The notes beneath the pieces were generated by a model, which was not told the DNA's origin, searched no databases, and worked only from the letters and a program-made list of their open reading frames with translations. A stretch of DNA of 64,000 nt from Citrobacter amalonaticus (GTDB lineage Bacteria > Pseudomonadota > Gammaproteobacteria > Enterobacterales > Enterobacteriaceae). Shown here in pieces: positions 13,268 through 21,935 of the stretch. Position 1 is the first letter of the stretch. Every line of letters begins with the position of its first letter. A program made the translations under genes and the position numbers. The stretch is taken from NCBI RefSeq assembly GCF_018252635.1, contig NZ_JAGTXM010000005.1, forward strand, positions 402,473 through 466,472, in the 5' to 3' direction.

Positions 13268-13936
13268 TCACATCAGTGAGGGGATCAGTCGACGGTAGTC
13301 ATTCAGTGACGGATGGCGCGCATACTGTTTTTCCGCAACGCCTGAGTCGGGGTTAGTCACGCCGAGGCAATAACGAATACCAAACGTCGCGGCAGCGTCG
13401 AGAATGGGTTCGCTATCGTCAATAAACAGCGTTTTCTCTGCACGCATTCCCGTCTCTTCCGCCACAGCGCGCCATAACCGCTGATCCTCTTTGGGATATC
13501 CAAATGTGTGGGTAGAAAGTAATAAATCAAGGTGTGAGGCCAGACCGGTATGCTCCAGCTTCACGGCCAGATTATGCGGATGCGCATTAGTCAGCAAAAT
13601 CCGCCGTTTACCGCAGGCTTTCAGCGCATCTAAAAAGGGGACCGTATCATCACGCAACACGGCACGCGGCCCCATTGCGGTGGTCATCGCGCAGATATCC
13701 AGACCCAGACGGTCACTCCAGTAATCAAGACAGTACCAGTTTAGCGTATGCTGCACGGCATGATATTCCTGGCGGATGCGTTCCTGCGCCTCTTGTGGCG
13801 TGATGCCGTTCTGCGCCCCGTAGGTTTCAGGCACCAGCTTTTGCCAGAAGTAGTTATCAAACGCCAGGTCGAGCAACGTGCCATCCATGTCTAACAGAAC
13901 GGTATCCACGTTCTGCCAGGCAATATCAATATGCAT
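13268..13936 (-). CDS. yrfG: YrfG, HAD-family GMP/IMP nucleotidase
   Basis: The product has 222 residues from the ATG at 13936 (MHIDIAWQNV). A longer open frame reaches 13981 but lacks a better start. HAD motif I is DMDGTLLD (about residues 16-23), motif II is LLTNAH and motif III/IV includes KEDQRLW and FIDDSEPILDAA. K-12 YrfG dephosphorylates GMP and IMP. It is first in the yrfG-hslR-hslO run. Confidence 0.93.
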   Translation of the reverse strand: MHIDIAWQNVDTVLLDMDGTLLDLAFDNYFWQKLVPETYGAQNGITPQEAQERIRQEYHAVQHTLNWYCLDYWSDRLGLDICAMTTAMGPRAVLRDDTVPFLDALKACGKRRILLTNAHPHNLAVKLEHTGLASHLDLLLSTHTFGYPKEDQRLWRAVAEETGMRAEKTLFIDDSEPILDAAATFGIRYCLGVTNPDSGVAEKQYARHPSLNDYRRLIPSLM

Positions 13937-14001
13937 GGGAACTCTCCAGAATAAAACGCGATGCGGCACAGGGTAGCACACCCGGTGCCGCAGACATGTT
14001 A

Positions 14002-16134
14002 TCAGATGAGGCTTTCCGGAGCGCTGATGAGCTTCGGATTCAGGCAGCTTTCATAGTACTGCTGAATCTCCATCAGGCGGGTGCGATGGCGCTGATAGCG
14101 GCGGAATGCCTGTACGCCATTATAGAGTGTGCAGGCCAGCATCGTCAGCATCAGCAGCGTGGTGCCGAGGTAACGCCACAAACCGGAACGATCGGGAATG
14201 CGATGCAGGCCGATATGCTGCGTGCCATTGGCGTCAGTATAAATATTGGTGACAATCCCTTCGGCGCTAAACGGCGTGTTCATCAGCATTTGCGCCAGTC
14301 GCTGGAAGGCACTCCACTGTTCCTGCGCCGGGTAGTCGTACAGCGATACGGTCGGCCAGGGTTGATCGACCAGATCGCTGCCTTCGTCGCTGACGATCAG
14401 GAATCCGCCAGGAGCGGGGCTGTTCAGCGACTGGGCCGCGCGGGCGGTCTCGCGGGTAATAAAGGGCGCAGTGGAAGTGGTGACCAGATTGTCGAGCGAT
14501 TCGGCGCTGACGGGACGCAGCAGAACGTTAACCCCGTCCAGTTTGCCCGCGTTGGCACGTTTCACCAGCGCGCTCCAGTCTTTGCTGTTCCCCAGGTTGA
14601 CCAGTGCATTTTTGAGACGCACACATTCATCTTCAGCCGCGCACAGCTCGGCAGTTTTCAGAACGATATCGCCAAAATCATCCAGCAGCACCATGCCCGA
14701 TTTCTGAATCGCGGAGCGCAAGGCCGCGCTGACGCGAGAGTCATCTTCCGGCCTTGGGTGCAACTGACGGTTTACCGCCTGGGAGAGTGCAGTAGCTTTG
14801 TTCACCAGATCGGATTCCGGCAACGGTAGCGCAGGGGCGTCATTCCAGATGATCTGTGAGCAGTCAAACGGCATAAACGGTGAACTGCCCTGTGCGCTCC
14901 AGGTACCCTGCGCATGAATATTACACATGCCGGTACCGCGAAGATTCAATGTGTCGCCGACGCGCACGCCTGACTGTTCAAGCTGTTTTACGCTGGTCGC
15001 TTCGATGGTTTGTGCGCCCTTCATCCACGACAGTGTGAACTTAATCGGCATATCGAGCGGGATCCAGAACAGCAGCATGAGTAACACCAGTAGCGAACCA
15101 CCGGCGATAATCGTACTGCGTACCCAATGTTGCAGCGGGAAGTTTTTGACTTCGTCATGCAAGGATAAAAACCGTCCCTGACGCACGACGTGGCGATCAA
15201 GATAAATATCAATATCCGTTTGCTGGCCGAGATCCTGCGCAATGTAAGGCTGCCAGTGAGTCGGATAAACCAGGTCGATAATCCCCAGCGAAATATTGTT
15301 TATCTGCTCCTGGTCATTTTCGCCAAACAGTCCCCAGCGGCGCGGCGTTCCACGCAGGCAGTGAATTTCGCGCAGTGCGGTTTTCGATGGTGGAGCGAAT
15401 AAACCCCACAATCCTGCCGCCAGTAACAGCACGGCTCCGCCCACCATCCACGGCACAAAGACGTCCGGTGTGACCAGACAAAAAAAGAACAGCAGGAAAG
15501 CAGCGACAATAAGCAGCGCTTCGCGGAAACCGGCCGGGCGACTGAGCGCGTACTCTTCATGCGTCTCCTGGCGAATATTCAGCAGCTCAATTTGCTCACT
15601 CTCTTCGCCGCGAATTGACGCCTGTGTGGAGGGGGTAGGTTGCAGCGCGTAACCACGCGCCTCCTGCATATATTCTTGCAGAGAATGACCATTCAGCGAG
15701 ATCACCAGCGGCAGCGTATCGGTGTGGATGAGTTCAACGCTGTTTTCATCATTAATGTACTGTTCCCAGAAGGGGGGCAGGTGAACCTCGACGGAATCAA
15801 GGTAGTAGCGCCACTTATTCGGATCGTCCGTGGTGATGCCATAGCGGGTGATAGAGTGGGTCAGAATGATGACGCTATTGCTTTCAGCATTCAGCGTCAG
15901 GGAAACAGGAGCTGCGCTGGCCCCCGTCGGACCGGGTACCTGCTGGATTTGGCTCAGGCTCTCAAGATAGCTTTCAACGGCGCTACGTTCTTCCGACGTG
16001 AGTTTGCGCGTCGCCGCTTCTGAAAACGCATTCGTCCACGGCAATTTACGCCGCCTGGCGCGAACGTTAAGCCGCCACCAGACCAGCAATGCACAGGCCA
16101 GCAACGCGGCTAAAATAATCAGAATGGTGCTCAT
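14002..16134 (-). CDS. igaA: IgaA (YrfF/UmoB-type), Rcs phosphorelay inhibitor
   Basis: The product has 710 residues, the Salmonella IgaA length. It starts with a membrane helix (LIILAALLACALLVWW). There are further membrane segments near 205-245 and 340-360, a large periplasmic part with paired cysteines, and a final helix near 655-675. IgaA restrains RcsD and so prevents Rcs over-activation; it is essential unless rcs is inactivated. The gene stands alone and is divergent from nudE. Confidence 0.95.
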   Translation of the reverse strand: MSTILIILAALLACALLVWWRLNVRARRRKLPWTNAFSEAATRKLTSEERSAVESYLESLSQIQQVPGPTGASAAPVSLTLNAESNSVIILTHSITRYGITTDDPNKWRYYLDSVEVHLPPFWEQYINDENSVELIHTDTLPLVISLNGHSLQEYMQEARGYALQPTPSTQASIRGEESEQIELLNIRQETHEEYALSRPAGFREALLIVAAFLLFFFCLVTPDVFVPWMVGGAVLLLAAGLWGLFAPPSKTALREIHCLRGTPRRWGLFGENDQEQINNISLGIIDLVYPTHWQPYIAQDLGQQTDIDIYLDRHVVRQGRFLSLHDEVKNFPLQHWVRSTIIAGGSLLVLLMLLFWIPLDMPIKFTLSWMKGAQTIEATSVKQLEQSGVRVGDTLNLRGTGMCNIHAQGTWSAQGSSPFMPFDCSQIIWNDAPALPLPESDLVNKATALSQAVNRQLHPRPEDDSRVSAALRSAIQKSGMVLLDDFGDIVLKTAELCAAEDECVRLKNALVNLGNSKDWSALVKRANAGKLDGVNVLLRPVSAESLDNLVTTSTAPFITRETARAAQSLNSPAPGGFLIVSDEGSDLVDQPWPTVSLYDYPAQEQWSAFQRLAQMLMNTPFSAEGIVTNIYTDANGTQHIGLHRIPDRSGLWRYLGTTLLMLTMLACTLYNGVQAFRRYQRHRTRLMEIQQYYESCLNPKLISAPESLI

Positions 16135-16458
16135 GCTTTCCCCATCTTACTTAATCTGTCAGGCGTGGTCAGTCGCACCCTGTCACAACGAACGTGATTC
16201 TGTGGTTGGCTATCGGCAAGCATGGAGTTGAACTTGAGCATTTTTCAGCGCATCCCAGTGAATGCAGATGATAGCAAAACCTACAAAAGCGGAATATCAG
16301 CAAATTCCTGGACCTATTTCAACCTATTGACTTTTAATTTGAAATAGGAATTTTATTTTTATTAGGTTACATAAATGTAAATAACTGGCAATTCGCATTG
16401 CCGAAACCGTGTTGCATATCGCACAATAACGACTGATTTCACGGCATAGATTCTCACG
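16135..16458. other. igaA-nudE divergent gap with inverted repeats
   Basis: No gene is seen in these 324 bases, which are AT-rich in the right half. They hold a perfect 10-base inverted repeat (CCTATTTCAA at 16313-16322, TTGAAATAGG at 16339-16348) and a TTACAT-AA-ATGTAA palindrome at 16367-16380. Both divergent promoters must lie here; I cannot fix their -10/-35 boxes with confidence. Confidence 0.5.
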
Positions 16459-17019
16459 ATGAGCAAATCATTACAAAAACCCACCATTCTGAACGTCGAA
16501 ACTGTCGCGCAGTCGCGCCTCTTTAGCGTTGAAAGTGTGGACCTCGAATTCAGCAACGGCGTGCGTCGTGTCTATGAACGGATGCGTCCCTCTACCCGTG
16601 AAGCGGTAATGATTGTCCCGATCGTTGACGATCATCTGATCCTGATTCGTGAATACGCGGTGGGAACGGAGTCCTATGAGCTGGGCTTTTCCAAAGGGTT
16701 GATAGACCCCGGTGAAAGCGTGTTTGAAGCAGCGAACCGGGAACTAAAAGAAGAGGTCGGTTTTGGGGCAAACGATCTGACTTTTTTGAAAAAGCTCAGC
16801 ATGGCGCCGTCTTATTTCTCCAGCAAGATGAATATCGTAGTGGCGGAAGACCTTTATCCCGAGTCACTGGAAGGCGATGAACCCGAACCGTTGCCACAGG
16901 TGCGCTGGCCGCTGGCGCATCTGATGGATCTGCTGGAAGACCCCGATTTCACCGAAGCACGAAACGTGAGCGCGTTGTTCCTTGTCCGCGAATGGCTGAA
17001 AGGACAAGGGCGGCTGTAG
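16459..17019 (+). CDS. nudE: NudE, Nudix ADP compounds hydrolase
   Basis: The product has 186 residues. A complete Nudix box spans G80-F102 (GLIDPGES then REL-EEVGF), the Mg2+-binding helix of Nudix hydrolases. K-12 NudE cleaves ADP-ribose, Ap3A and NADH to AMP products. It converges with mrcA. Confidence 0.96.
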   Translation: MSKSLQKPTILNVETVAQSRLFSVESVDLEFSNGVRRVYERMRPSTREAVMIVPIVDDHLILIREYAVGTESYELGFSKGLIDPGESVFEAANRELKEEVGFGANDLTFLKKLSMAPSYFSSKMNIVVAEDLYPESLEGDEPEPLPQVRWPLAHLMDLLEDPDFTEARNVSALFLVREWLKGQGRL

Positions 17020-17036
17020 GGCAAATAACGGTGTAG

Positions 17037-17064
17037 GCCGGATAAGGCGTAGCCGCCATCCGGC
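17037..17064. repeat. REP palindrome between nudE and mrcA
   Basis: GCCGGATAAGGCG and its imperfect complement CGCCATCCGGC form one REP unit, just before the shared terminator. Confidence 0.8.
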
Positions 17065-17079
17065 GATAACACCAGCAAT

Positions 17080-17105
17080 AAAAAAGGCGCCGCAGCGCCT
17101 TTTTT
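17080..17105. terminator. Bidirectional terminator nudE/mrcA
   Basis: AAAAAAGGCGC and GCGCCTTTTTT flank a 4-base loop (CGCA), giving an 11-base perfect inverted repeat with A- and T-runs for both directions. Confidence 0.9.
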
Positions 17106-17107
17106 AG

Positions 17108-19660
17108 TTAGAACAGCTCGTGAGTCTCACCACCGTCAATGATGGTCGTCCCCACCTCATGCACCGCCTGCTGTGTCGGCTGCGTACCTTCGATGAAATA
17201 TTCTGCACGGCTGTTACCGCCGTTTGCCAGTTGCCCGGTACTACGATCAATATTGACCGTGACGATGCCCGGTGGTGGCGTCAGCGGTTCCTCCGGAACC
17301 CCTTCCAGCACCGCTTTCATATAAGCATCCCACGCGGGTTGTGCACTCTTCGCGCCGCCTTCGTAGCCGGAGATTTGATCTTTGATTGCCCCAGAGGCGG
17401 TGGTGCGTCCCAGGTCACGACGGTGGTCGTCAAACCCAATCCACACGGAAGTGACTACTCCCGGACCGTAGCCAGAGAACCAGGCATCTTTCGAACTGTT
17501 AGTGGTCCCTGTTTTACCGCCGATATCGTTACGTTTGAGATCGCGTCCCGCTCGCCAGCCGGTGCCCATCCAGCCGGGTTCGCCAAAGATGTTGGTGTTC
17601 AACGCACTCTTAATCAGGAAGGCCAGCGGCGTGTTGATGACATGCGGCGCGTACTCTTGCGCCCCGGTCTGCGCCACTAGCGCCTGATTTGCCTGCTCCA
17701 GTTTGGGCATTGGCACGGCAGCATTCTGCTGCTCGCCAGAGATAGCGACATCTTCCACATTGCTGTTTTCCAGCACATTGGATTTCTGCGTATCACCGTA
17801 AATCACCGGGATATCGCATTCCGGACAGGCAATTTTCGGCTTCGCTTCGAAAATCACGCCGTTCTGGTCCGTTTCAATCTTGCTGATGAAATACGGGTCG
17901 ACCAGGAAGCCACCATTCGACATCACTGCATAACCGCGCGCCACCTGCAGCGGGGTAAAGGATGCAGAGCCCAGCGCCAGGGATTCGGTATGCACAATGT
18001 TTTGTGCCGGGAAGCCGAACCGTTGCAAATATTCCGCCGCGTAGTCCACGCCCATTGCTCGCATGGCGCGAACCATCACCACGTTTTTCGATTCACCCAG
18101 CCCCTGACGTAAACGAATCGGGCCTGCGTACTGCGGTGGTGAGTTCTTTGGACGCCAGTCGGAACCGGCACCGGCATCCCAGCGGGAGATAGGCACATCG
18201 TTCAACATACTCGCCAGCGTCAGACCTTTGTCCATCGCGGCGGTGTAAAGGAACGGCTTAATGTTAGAACCGACCTGACGCAGCGCCTGGGTAGCACGGT
18301 TAAACTTGCTCTGGTTAAAGTCAAAGCCACCAACCAGCGCCAGCACAGCCCCGTTTTTCGGATTGATAGAGACCAGCGCGGAGTTCACATCCGGGACCTG
18401 CGCCAACCACCAGGCTTCGCCCATCTTCCGCACCCAGATCTGCTGACCGGTCTGCACTGCGTCAGTGACTTTACGCGGCGTTGGGCCTTGTTGAGTATCC
18501 GAACGATAAGGTCGCGCCCAACGAATGCCCTCCATGCGCAGCGAGACCGAGGTGCCATCTGCCAGGGCCGCCGTCGCTTCCTGCGGGTTTGCACTAGTGA
18601 TAACCGCTGGTAGCAGCGGCCCGTAGGTTGGCAGCGCTTTCAGCGTATCGGTGATTTTCTTACTGTCCCATGCGGTTTCACCCACTTTCCACAGCACGTT
18701 GGCCGGACCGCGATAGCCGTGGCGCATGTCATAGTCCAGCACGTTATTACGTACCGCTTGTTGCGCGGCCTGCTGCACCTTGCGGGTAATCGTGGTGTAA
18801 ATGCGATAACCGTCTTCATAGGCGTTTTCGCCGTAACGGTTATACATCTCCTGACGCACCATTTCCGAGAGGTACGGGGCGGAGAAAGCAATTTCCGGCG
18901 CATGATAGTTGGCATCGATCGGCTCATTACGCGCCTGATCGTACTGTGCCTGGGTGATGTACCCTTCGCTCAGCATACGCGACAGCACCACGTTACGACG
19001 TGCGGTCGCGCGGTCCATCGAATAGAGCGGGTTAAAGGTAGAAGGCGCTTTCGGCAGACCGGCAATCACGGCAATCTCACCGAGATCGAGCTGGTCAACG
19101 GATTTACCGAAATAGACCTGTGCCGCCGCACCGACGCCATAGGCGCGGTAACCGAGATAGATCTTGTTCAGATAGAGTTCGAGGATCTCATCTTTGCTCA
19201 GCAACTGCTCAATACGGATCGCCAGGAACACTTCCTTAATCTTTCGCATCAGCGTGCGTTCAGGACTGAGGAAGAAATTTCTTGCGAGCTGTTGCGTGAT
19301 GGTACTCGCCCCCTGAGAGGCGTGACCGGAGAACAGTGCAACGCTTGCTGCACGGAAGATCCCCACCGGGTCAACACCGTGGTGCTCATAGAAACGACTG
19401 TCTTCTGTGGCGATAAAGGCTTTGACCATTTCCGGTGGGATCTGATTGAGCGTCACCGGAATACGACGTTTTTCACCATATTGCGCAATGAGCTCGCCAT
19501 CTGCGCTGTAAACCTGCATCGGGATCTGCAAACGCACATCTTTCAGCGTCGCGACGTCAGGTAACTGTGGCTCAATATAGCGATAGAGGCCATAAATCGA
19601 GCCTGCTCCCAGCAGGATGCAACATACTGCAAGGATCAAAAAATACTTTACGAACTTCAC
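17108..19660 (-). CDS. mrcA: MrcA (PBP1a), bifunctional peptidoglycan synthase
   Basis: The product has 850 residues from a GTG at 19660, the K-12 start (MKFVKYF), preceded by GGGA. An in-frame ATG at 19684 would add eight residues but has no ribosome site. An N-terminal membrane anchor precedes the GT51 transglycosylase domain (catalytic Glu in ATEDSRFYEHHG). An OB-like insert and the transpeptidase domain follow, with SxxK in GSNIKPF, SxN-type motif and KTGT. It makes lateral-wall peptidoglycan and is divergent from hofM, the classical arrangement. Confidence 0.97.
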   Translation of the reverse strand: MKFVKYFLILAVCCILLGAGSIYGLYRYIEPQLPDVATLKDVRLQIPMQVYSADGELIAQYGEKRRIPVTLNQIPPEMVKAFIATEDSRFYEHHGVDPVGIFRAASVALFSGHASQGASTITQQLARNFFLSPERTLMRKIKEVFLAIRIEQLLSKDEILELYLNKIYLGYRAYGVGAAAQVYFGKSVDQLDLGEIAVIAGLPKAPSTFNPLYSMDRATARRNVVLSRMLSEGYITQAQYDQARNEPIDANYHAPEIAFSAPYLSEMVRQEMYNRYGENAYEDGYRIYTTITRKVQQAAQQAVRNNVLDYDMRHGYRGPANVLWKVGETAWDSKKITDTLKALPTYGPLLPAVITSANPQEATAALADGTSVSLRMEGIRWARPYRSDTQQGPTPRKVTDAVQTGQQIWVRKMGEAWWLAQVPDVNSALVSINPKNGAVLALVGGFDFNQSKFNRATQALRQVGSNIKPFLYTAAMDKGLTLASMLNDVPISRWDAGAGSDWRPKNSPPQYAGPIRLRQGLGESKNVVMVRAMRAMGVDYAAEYLQRFGFPAQNIVHTESLALGSASFTPLQVARGYAVMSNGGFLVDPYFISKIETDQNGVIFEAKPKIACPECDIPVIYGDTQKSNVLENSNVEDVAISGEQQNAAVPMPKLEQANQALVAQTGAQEYAPHVINTPLAFLIKSALNTNIFGEPGWMGTGWRAGRDLKRNDIGGKTGTTNSSKDAWFSGYGPGVVTSVWIGFDDHRRDLGRTTASGAIKDQISGYEGGAKSAQPAWDAYMKAVLEGVPEEPLTPPPGIVTVNIDRSTGQLANGGNSRAEYFIEGTQPTQQAVHEVGTTIIDGGETHELF

Positions 19661-19780
19661 CGGAGATTTCCCATTTAGTTTCATTTGGGCAGTTTATAAA
19701 CAACCGCGCGGTAGTATAAAGGCAAGCCAGACGCATTGATATACCCGTGAGAGCGACGGGTGATAAGGAGATCATCAGCA

Positions 19781-20560
19781 ATGGCTTTCAGATTCTGGCA
19801 AGTCGGCCTGCATATTCGGCCTCACGAGGCCCTGGCGGTTGCCGTCGTTCGCGGCGCGTCGGGTTGCTATTTACAGCGCTGGTGGCGTCTGCCGCTGGCG
19901 CAACGCACCATCAACAATGAACATTTCCACGACGCCGAACAGCTTGTTTCGGTGTTACAACCGTGGAGTCGCGAACTGCCGCAACGCCATCATATCCACC
20001 TCTCTTTTCCCGCATCCCGGACGCGACAAAAACGCTTTCCCGTTCCCTCAATGTCGCTTCGCGAACGCGAACAAACGGCCTGGCTAACGGGATCGATGGC
20101 ACGCGAGCTGGACATGGAGTCGGCAGCACTGCGCGTTGACTATAGCGAAGATGTGCTCGCCCCGGCCTATACCGTCACCGCCGCCCAGGATAAAGAGATT
20201 TCGGGCCTGTTAACGCTGGCGAAAACACTCGGAGTGAACGTCACGGCGATCACACCAGATGCTTGCGCATTGCAGCGTTTGCTGCCTTTTCTTTCCCCTG
20301 AACAGACCTGCCTGGTATGGCGTGATGACACGCAGTGGCTCTGGGCGACTCACAACGCCTGGGGACGTAAATCGCGGGCCGAAATAGCCCACATTCACGA
20401 CCTGGCTGCCAGTCTTTCTCTCAGGACTGAAGAGGTGGCGCTCTGCGCAGAAGAGGGTTTTGACCCCTGGCAGGCGGTTTCAATTCGACAGCCTCCCGTG
20501 CCCAGGGAAGGCCATGCATTCGCCGTTGCGCTTGGGCTGGCGCTGGGAGACATACGCTGA
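19781..20560 (+). CDS. hofM: HofM, PilM-like DNA-utilisation protein
   Basis: The product has 259 residues from the ATG at 19781, which has AAGGAG 10 bases upstream. It corresponds to ComA/PilM-type cytoplasmic actin-like proteins that anchor the pilus alignment complex. It is the first gene of hofMNOPQ, whose K-12 members are required for growth on external DNA as a nutrient. Sequence similarity to K-12 HofM is clearly lower than for neighbouring housekeeping genes. Confidence 0.92.
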   Translation: MAFRFWQVGLHIRPHEALAVAVVRGASGCYLQRWWRLPLAQRTINNEHFHDAEQLVSVLQPWSRELPQRHHIHLSFPASRTRQKRFPVPSMSLREREQTAWLTGSMARELDMESAALRVDYSEDVLAPAYTVTAAQDKEISGLLTLAKTLGVNVTAITPDACALQRLLPFLSPEQTCLVWRDDTQWLWATHNAWGRKSRAEIAHIHDLAASLSLRTEEVALCAEEGFDPWQAVSIRQPPVPREGHAFAVALGLALGDIR

Positions 20561-21099
20561 TGCATCCTCCCGTCAATTTTTTGCCCTGGCGACGACAGCG
20601 GCGTAACGCCTGTCTGCGCTTATGGGGTGGGCTGTTCGGCGCATCAACGGCGATCGTGCTGACATTCACGCTGATCGGATACCTCAACCGCATTACGAGC
20701 GGGCAGGGAAATGGGGTTTTACTGCAGGCGGAGCAGCAACTCGCCACGGCGCTTACGGCAGCGAAACCCCGGCTGGAAGCGCGGCAACGTCAGGTGCAGC
20801 AGGCTATTCAACGAGACAGATTGCGCGAGCAGACCCATCGCTGGCAGCCTGCGATGGAAAGCCTGGCGTTGAGCTTACCGGCGCAGGCCTGGCTGACCAG
20901 CATGGACTACCAGCAGAACACACTGGAACTCAGTGGAAAAGCGCTCAACTTTTCTGCGCTCAGTGCACTGGACACAGCCCTGCGCGACTCGCCGGTGTTT
21001 GAGATAAACCATACCGGCGCCACTCTGAGGGATGCACAGGGATACTGGCAGTTCCAGTATCGGGTGATATGGAGAGAAGCGCATGATCGCCCTCTTTGA
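20560..21099 (+). CDS. hofN: HofN, PilN-like membrane protein
   Basis: The product has 179 residues and overlaps the hofM stop by one base (TGATG). It has a short cytoplasmic N-terminus with the NFLPWR motif, by which PilN proteins contact PilM. One membrane helix (about 23-43), a coiled-coil-prone stretch and a small periplasmic domain follow. Confidence 0.9.
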   Translation: MHPPVNFLPWRRQRRNACLRLWGGLFGASTAIVLTFTLIGYLNRITSGQGNGVLLQAEQQLATALTAAKPRLEARQRQVQQAIQRDRLREQTHRWQPAMESLALSLPAQAWLTSMDYQQNTLELSGKALNFSALSALDTALRDSPVFEINHTGATLRDAQGYWQFQYRVIWREAHDRPL

Positions 21100-21541
21100 C
21101 GCCTGGTGTGCCTTTTCACCGCGCATCCGCATTGTCTGCTGGGTAAGTTGGGTGGGGGCGCTAAGTGCGTTCGCGATGTGTTTTCTGATCTTCCCGGGGC
21201 TGCGTGATGTTGACGCGCTTAACCAGCAACGGGTGGCAAACCGTCAGCTCAGTTCAACGTTATATCACCTCTCCGGCGCGCAGTCAGAGGCGCAGATTTC
21301 ATCGGCATCGCAAGCGCCGGTGTTTTCACCGCTCTTGCTTCAGGTGCCGAATGTGCAGTTGTTGCACTGGCGCCCGTCGGCACAGGGCGGAGAACTTGCT
21401 GTGAAGGCGCCGTGGGAGGCGATGGTGTCATTGTTCGGTTATCTGGCGGCGCGAGGCATGATCGTGAGTGGATTCTCTCTAAAAGCGGAAAACGACGAGC
21501 GAGTGTTAACGCTCAGGCTGGAGTCTCTCCATGAAAAGTAG
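21083..21541 (+). CDS. hofO: HofO, PilO-like membrane protein
   Basis: The product has 152 residues (146 in K-12) and its start overlaps the hofN end by 17 bases. A single membrane helix near residues 16-37 is followed by a periplasmic domain with the conserved WRPSAQGGEL and ALKTLW-type segment (here AVKAPWEAMVS). By analogy with PilO it forms a heterodimer with HofN in the periplasm. Confidence 0.87.
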   Translation: MIALFDAWCAFSPRIRIVCWVSWVGALSAFAMCFLIFPGLRDVDALNQQRVANRQLSSTLYHLSGAQSEAQISSASQAPVFSPLLLQVPNVQLLHWRPSAQGGELAVKAPWEAMVSLFGYLAARGMIVSGFSLKAENDERVLTLRLESLHEK

Positions 21542-21935
21542 GGACGCGGTATTGGTGGCTCTTTCACTGTTGATGCTGACCGGCATGCGCGATCCGTTCC
21601 GCCAGCCCGTCGATCGTTGCCATGGCGCTGAGCTGGCGCAATGGCAGTACCAGGGGATAGTGAGCCGGGGGGAACGAAATATTGGACTGCTGCAGGACGG
21701 GCAGCATCACTGGCGGCGTGTTGAGCAAAATGAGGTTCTGGATAACGGCTGGACGATTGTACAACTCACGGCCCAGACGTTGACGGTGAGCACCGGTAAA
21801 GAGTGTGACCCGCCCCAGTGGCAGTGGCAAAGACAAGGAGAGGGTAATGAAGCAATGGATACTGGTGGTGTTGATCGCCATCCTGCAGCCGGTTCAGGCC
21901 GGAAAAACCCCGAACGTGACGCTGGTGGTGGATGA
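21531..21935 (+). CDS. hofP: HofP, PilP-like protein
   Basis: The product has 134 residues. An N-terminal hydrophobic segment precedes the conserved LTGMRDPF and WQYQGIVSRGER motifs of the HofP group, a two-cysteine domain linking inner-membrane HofNO with the HofQ secretin. It overlaps hofO by 11 bases and its last 89 bases lie inside hofQ, so the tail (after NEAMDTG) is the out-of-frame reading of the hofQ signal peptide region. Confidence 0.88.
   Translation: MKSRDAVLVALSLLMLTGMRDPFRQPVDRCHGAELAQWQYQGIVSRGERNIGLLQDGQHHWRRVEQNEVLDNGWTIVQLTAQTLTVSTGKECDPPQWQWQRQGEGNEAMDTGGVDRHPAAGSGRKNPERDAGGG

Noticed and set aside
19661-19684. Upstream ATG start for mrcA adding eight residues
   Set aside because: No Shine-Dalgarno sequence precedes it, while the GTG at 19660 has GGGA at suitable distance and matches the known N-terminus.
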